From the NCBI GenBank assembly GCA_002421985.1, contig DISF01000065.1, forward strand, positions 31,302 to 58,538: DNA of 27,237 nucleotides, in the 5' to 3' direction. A model generated the notes under the pieces. It was not told the DNA's origin and did no database searches. It saw only the letters and a program-made list of their open reading frames with translations. Positions 24,059 through 27,237 of this stretch are shown here, piece by piece. This DNA is from Roseovarius sp. UBA6217. Its GTDB lineage: Bacteria > Pseudomonadota > Alphaproteobacteria > Rhodobacterales > Rhodobacteraceae. The first letter of the stretch is position 1, and each line of letters starts with the position of its first letter. The translations under genes were made by a program, and so were the position numbers.

Positions 24059-24832
24059 TCAGAGCGCCGTCCAGCCGCCATCGACGCTGATCGTCGTGCC
24101 GGTGATTTGCTCTGCGGCATCGGAACAAAGAAAGAGCGCCGTGCCGCCCAACTGCGCGGTGGTGGCGAATTCCTTGGAGGGTTGCCGCTCCAGCATGACC
24201 TTCTCGATCACCTCGTCGCGGTCCATGCCGTATTTCTCCATCGTGTCGGGGATCTGCGCCTCCACCAGCGGCGTCAGCACATAGCCCGGACAGATCGCAT
24301 TGGCCGTGATCGGCTCGCGCGCGGTTTCCAGCGCGGTGACCTTGGTCAGCCCGACGATGCCATGCTTGGCCGCGACATAGGCCGATTTGAACGGGCTCGC
24401 CGTCAGGCCATGCGCCGAGGCGATGTTGATGATCCGCCCCCAGCCCGCCTTGCGCATCACGGGCAGCGCGGCGGCGGTGGTGTGAAAGGCGGAACTGAGG
24501 TTGATGGCGATGATCGCATCCCATTTCCCGGCCGGAAATTCGTCAATCGGCGCGACATGCTGAATGCCCGCGTTGTTGACGAGAATATCGCAGGCCCCGG
24601 CCTTCTCAATGAGCGCGCGGCACTCATCTGCCTTGGACATGTCGGCCTTGATATAGCGCGCCTCCACGCCGGTTTCGTCGGCGATTCTCCGGGCCAGCGC
24701 GTGATCGTCCTCCGAATCGGTGAACGAGTTCAGCACCACGTTCACGCCCGCGCGCGCCAGCTCCTCGGCGATGCCGAGGCCGATGCCCGAATTCGACCCG
24801 GTGATGACGGCGGTCTTGCCTTTGACACTCAT
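24059..24832 (-). CDS. bdhA: 3-hydroxybutyrate dehydrogenase
   Basis: A short-chain dehydrogenase/reductase that interconverts (R)-3-hydroxybutyrate and acetoacetate with NAD, the entry step for using poly-3-hydroxybutyrate or ketone bodies. The 257-residue length is standard. The NAD motif TGSNSGIGLGIA is at 11-22, NNAG at 86-89, catalytic N111, S139, Y152 and K156 (SAYVAAKHG). BDH-typical parts are IQHVAPIDEFP, CPGYVLTPLVEAQIPD and the ending GTTISVDGGWTAL. The ATG at 24832 follows GGGAG; an upstream in-frame extension runs through the candidate sRNA and is not used. Confidence 0.93.
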   Translation of the reverse strand: MSVKGKTAVITGSNSGIGLGIAEELARAGVNVVLNSFTDSEDDHALARRIADETGVEARYIKADMSKADECRALIEKAGACDILVNNAGIQHVAPIDEFPAGKWDAIIAINLSSAFHTTAAALPVMRKAGWGRIINIASAHGLTASPFKSAYVAAKHGIVGLTKVTALETAREPITANAICPGYVLTPLVEAQIPDTMEKYGMDRDEVIEKVMLERQPSKEFATTAQLGGTALFLCSDAAEQITGTTISVDGGWTAL

Positions 24833-24934
24833 GCTCTGTCTCCCAATATACATTGCGTCCGCAGCATAGATGCCGCGCGGGCGAAATGCACGGGGGCTTG
24901 CGCGGGTGGGGCGATCACGTCCGGGAGAGGGGCC

Positions 24935-25010
24935 AAAAAAAACCCCGGCACAAGGCCGGGGTATAGTCATTGAGGCAGGTTTCATACAGGCAAGAAACCT
25001 ATCGAGCAGT
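24935..25010 (-). ncRNA. Candidate small RNA (about 76 nt) with own promoter and intrinsic terminator
   Basis: On the minus strand a promoter at 25045-25017 is followed by a transcript predicted to begin near 25010. It folds into a first hairpin, AGGTTTC (25000-24994) with GAAACCT (24983-24977), around the 10-base loop TTGCCTGTAT. A 14-base linker follows, then a terminator: an 8-bp stem ACCCCGGC/GCCGGGGT-type (24942-24949 with 24955-24962) and eight T residues (24942-24935). No coding frame explains it: the neighbouring bdhA lies downstream and yejA diverges. The layout fits a trans-acting Hfq-type sRNA. I do not recognise the family. Confidence 0.65.
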
Positions 25011-25016
25011 GACCCC

Positions 25017-25045
25017 TTTATAAGCAATCTCGCGCCGCGCTCCAA
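25017..25045 (-). promoter_or_regulatory. Promoter of the candidate sRNA
   Basis: On the minus strand TTGGAG (25045-25040) and TATAAA (25022-25017) are 17 bases apart, a good sigma-70 arrangement. It points away from the YejA-like gene and towards the hairpin-terminator unit at 25010-24935. Confidence 0.55.
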
Positions 25046-25054
25046 GCTAAAAGT

Positions 25055-25083
25055 TTGAAAAGATGTGAATCCGGTCTTAGGCT
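25055..25083 (+). promoter_or_regulatory. Possible promoter of the YejA-like gene
   Basis: TTGAAA (25055-25060) is followed after 17 bases by TAGGCT (25078-25083), about 41 bases before the chosen ATG. The -10 match is moderate. It lies back to back with the sRNA promoter. Confidence 0.3.
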
Positions 25084-25124
25084 TGGGGTCAAGAAAACAA
25101 GGCAGAGCAGGAATTGTCGCCAGA

Positions 25125-26954
25125 ATGGCACCGGATTTTTTCCCCAGAATGCAGGCCGCGCTGGCGGCCCTCGCGCTTGCCCTCGCAGGCTTACCCGCAG
25201 CCGCCGGGCCCGCGCATGGCATAGCTATGTATGGCACCCCGGCCCTGCCACCGGATTTTGTGTCGCTGCCCTATGCCAACCCGGATGCGCCCAAGGGCGG
25301 GCGCGTCGTCACCGGCAATGTCGGCGGCTTTGATTCGCTCAACCCCTTCATCCTGCGCGGCACCCCGCCCTGGCAGTTGGCAAGCCTCACCCATGAGAGC
25401 CTGATGGGGCGATCCTGGGACGAGCCGTTCACGCTTTACGGTCTTCTGGCCGAATCGGTCGAGACCGACGCGGCGCGATCCTGGGTCGAATTCACCCTGC
25501 GCGAGGAGGCCCGATTCTCCGATGGCAGCCCGGTCACGGTCGAAGATGTGATCTGGTCTTATGAGACATTGGGCACGCGCGGGCACCCGCGCTATCGCGA
25601 CTTCTGGGACAAGGTGGCGCGGATCGACGCCACGGGGCCGCGCTCTGTCCGCCTCACCTTCACCGAATCCGACCGTGAACTGGCGCTGCTCGCGGGGCTG
25701 CGCCCGATCCTGCAAAAGGCGCAATGGGACGGGCGCGACATCGCCGAGGGCGGGCTTGACGATGTGCCCCTGGGCACCGGCCCCTACACCGTCACGGACT
25801 ACGAGCCGAACCGCTTTGTCACCCTCACGCGCAACCCCGATTACTGGGGCCGCGCTCTGCCGCTCACCCGAGGCACGCATAATTTCGACGAAATCCGCAT
25901 CGAGTATTTCGGCGATGACACCGTGCTCAAGGAGGCGTTCAAGGGCGGGCTTCTGTCCTATGTGCGCGAATTCAACGCCGAAGCCTGGGCCACGCAATAT
26001 GATTTTCCCGCTGTCGCCCGTGGCGAGATCACGCTCTCGGAAATCCCCCATGCCACGCCCTCGGGGATGACCGGTTTCGTGATGAACACGCGCCGCCCCC
26101 CCCTGGATGACTGGCGCGTGCGCGAGGCGCTCATCACCGCGTTCAATTTCGAGCACATCAACGACACGCTCACCGGCGGGCGACAGCCGCGCATCACCTC
26201 GTATTTCTCGGGCTCGGATCTGGCCATGCGACCGGGGCCCGCCGAGGGGCGCGTGCGCGACTTGCTTCTGCCTTTCGCGGACACGCTGCCCCCCGGCGCG
26301 CTCGACGGCTATGCCCTGCCCAAGGGCGACGGCACCGCGCGCAACCGCGCCGGGCTGCGCCGCGCGCGCGCGCTTTTGGCAGAGGCGGGCTGGCGGGTCG
26401 AGGGCGGGCGACTTGTGAATGCTGTGGGCCGCCCGCTCGCGCTCACTGTGCTGTTGCAGCAGGACGGGCTGATCGCGCAGGCCGGCGCGATGATGGATAT
26501 CTATGCCCGCGCGCTGGAACGGCTCGGCATCGCGCTCACCATCGAGACGGTGGACCGCGCGCAATATGGCGAACGGGTGGCGCAGTTCGATTTCGACCTC
26601 ACCATGATGCGCCGCTCGCTCTCGCTCAGCCCCGGCAACGAACAACGCTTTTACTGGGGGTCCGATCACGCCGACACCCCCGGAAGCCGCAACCTGATGG
26701 GGATGCGCTCGGATGCGGCCGAGGCGATGATCGACGCCATGCTTGCCGCGCCCGACCGCGAGAGCTTCATCGCCGCCACCCGCGCGCTCGACCGGGTGCT
26801 GACCGCCGGGCGCTATGTCATCCCGATTCACCGCTATGCCGTGGGCCGTATTGCTCACAAGGCGGAATTGGCCTATCCTGTGGATAACCTGCCGATCTAC
26901 GGGGACGGGATTCATTTCCTGCCCACGGTCTGGTGGGACAAGAGGCGCGAATGA
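25125..26954 (+). CDS. yejA: YejA-like periplasmic oligopeptide-binding protein (family 5)
   Basis: A 609-residue family 5 solute-binding protein of an ABC importer. The signal peptide is basic-hydrophobic (PRMQAALAALALALAGLPAAAG). The mature start, AHGIAMYGTPALPPDFVSLP then YANPDAPKGG, is characteristic of YejA, which delivers peptides and microcin-C-like compounds. Family 5 landmarks follow: FSDGSPVTVEDVIWSYE, GTGPYTVTDYEPNRFVTLTRNPDYWG and FDFDLTMMRRSLSLSPGNEQ. I chose the ATG at 25125; a GTG at 25065 and an ATG at 25149 are alternatives. The permease genes yejB and yejE do not follow directly: a small lipoprotein gene does. Confidence 0.88.
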   Translation: MAPDFFPRMQAALAALALALAGLPAAAGPAHGIAMYGTPALPPDFVSLPYANPDAPKGGRVVTGNVGGFDSLNPFILRGTPPWQLASLTHESLMGRSWDEPFTLYGLLAESVETDAARSWVEFTLREEARFSDGSPVTVEDVIWSYETLGTRGHPRYRDFWDKVARIDATGPRSVRLTFTESDRELALLAGLRPILQKAQWDGRDIAEGGLDDVPLGTGPYTVTDYEPNRFVTLTRNPDYWGRALPLTRGTHNFDEIRIEYFGDDTVLKEAFKGGLLSYVREFNAEAWATQYDFPAVARGEITLSEIPHATPSGMTGFVMNTRRPPLDDWRVREALITAFNFEHINDTLTGGRQPRITSYFSGSDLAMRPGPAEGRVRDLLLPFADTLPPGALDGYALPKGDGTARNRAGLRRARALLAEAGWRVEGGRLVNAVGRPLALTVLLQQDGLIAQAGAMMDIYARALERLGIALTIETVDRAQYGERVAQFDFDLTMMRRSLSLSPGNEQRFYWGSDHADTPGSRNLMGMRSDAAEAMIDAMLAAPDRESFIAATRALDRVLTAGRYVIPIHRYAVGRIAHKAELAYPVDNLPIYGDGIHFLPTVWWDKRRE

Positions 26955-26999
26955 AACAGCGTCCCATCGAGCAGAGCAAACAGAGACACAGGCAGCATC

Positions 27000-27113
27000 A
27001 TGCGCAAACTGATCGCCCTCGCCCTTATCGCCGGTCTTGCGGGCTGTGCCACCGTCGATGGCATCGGGCGCGACATCTCGGGTGCCGCCCGCGGCGTGCA
27101 AAGCTGGTTCTGA
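27000..27113 (+). CDS. Entericidin-type small lipoprotein
   Basis: A 37-residue lipoprotein, MRKLIALALIAGLAGCATVD followed by GIGRDISGAARGVQSWF. The lipobox is LAGC with the lipidated cysteine at residue 16, leaving a mature peptide of about 22 residues. The pattern GC-x-T-V-x-G-x-G-x-D-I matches the entericidin A/B family, small cell-envelope lipoproteins linked to stress or bacteriolysis in enterics. The ribosome site is weak (AGGCAG). It begins 45 bp after the YejA-like stop and may be read from the same transcript. Confidence 0.8.
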   Translation: MRKLIALALIAGLAGCATVDGIGRDISGAARGVQSWF

Positions 27114-27217
27114 CCGGCCCGGACCATCGCGCAGGCCCCCGGCCCTTTGGCCTGTCCTGCGCCCATAATCGCCCATTCCCCCTTGACGCCCCCGCCCGGC
27201 CTGTCAAAACCCCTGAT

Positions 27218-27237
27218 ATGAGCACCGCCACCCTGAC
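27218..27237 (+). CDS. Possible start of a further gene at the right edge
   Basis: An ATG at 27218 is followed by six open codons (MSTATL) before the window ends. No strong ribosome site precedes it, and the part visible is too short to identify. It does not look like the start of a yejB-type permease. Confidence 0.25.

Noticed and set aside
22733..24973. A 746-codon plus-strand open frame crossing several minus-strand genes
   Set aside because: It is antisense to the ABC ATPase, TerB and bdhA genes. Its residues are a His/Arg/Ala/Gly-rich mix with no family pattern, as expected from third-position GC bias.
25191..27176. A 661-codon minus-strand open frame opposite the YejA-like gene
   Set aside because: Low-complexity composition and complete overlap with a well-recognised gene; a by-product of high GC.

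Overview
The window looks like a chromosomal segment of a Rhodobacteraceae bacterium (Alphaproteobacteria, roseobacter-type). Three things point that way: very high GC, two genes closely resembling the head of the Rhodobacter capsulatus gene transfer agent (GTA) cluster, and lineage-typical genes (class II DAHP synthase, PAS_5 protein, alphaproteobacterial Fur/Mur). Gene density is high and almost everything is housekeeping. No rRNA, tRNA, CRISPR array or insertion sequence was seen, and no gene-free stretch exceeds 300 bases.

Layout. 1-1382: the 5' end of a glutaryl-CoA dehydrogenase gene, divergent from a LysR regulator. 1401-5385 (minus strand): small unknown protein, gmk, gamma-carbonic-anhydrase-like protein, phoR, phoU, phoB. 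The Pst phosphate transporter genes usual between phoR and phoU are absent; a PHO-box-like repeat array lies there instead. 5634-8849: PAS_5 protein, class II DAHP synthase (minus), and a GlxA-type AraC regulator. 8862-9016: a hairpin repeat and what looks like the 3' remnant of a PQQ-type sugar dehydrogenase gene. 9017-12116 (minus): an isoprenoid operon, xseB-ispA-dxs. 12219-13142: a phosphotransferase. 13220-14494 (minus): enolase.

14570-19362 (minus): TspO-like membrane protein, DMT permease, CDF metal exporter, Fur-family regulator, then GTA terminase genes g2 (large) and g1 (small). The GTA portal, protease and capsid genes that should follow g2 are missing, so the terminase pair is an orphan. 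19550-23407 (minus): a polar amino-acid ABC transporter (ATPase, binding protein, two permeases) with a MobA-like nucleotidyltransferase at its end. The first permease appears to start at an ATT codon. 23582-24832 (minus): TerB-like protein and 3-hydroxybutyrate dehydrogenase. 24935-25010 (minus): a candidate small RNA with its own promoter and a strong intrinsic terminator. 25125-27113 (plus): a YejA-like peptide-binding protein followed by an entericidin-type small lipoprotein.

How the genes work together. PhoR, PhoU and PhoB form the phosphate-starvation circuit. XseB, IspA and Dxs join the start of the MEP pathway to prenyl chain synthesis. The Fur-family regulator and CDF exporter suggest a metal-homeostasis unit. 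The most unusual items are the orphan GTA terminase pair and its leader terminator, the candidate sRNA, the PHO array with no pst genes, and the ATT start. I saw no clear defence or biosynthetic system that would count as a wholly new multi-gene system.
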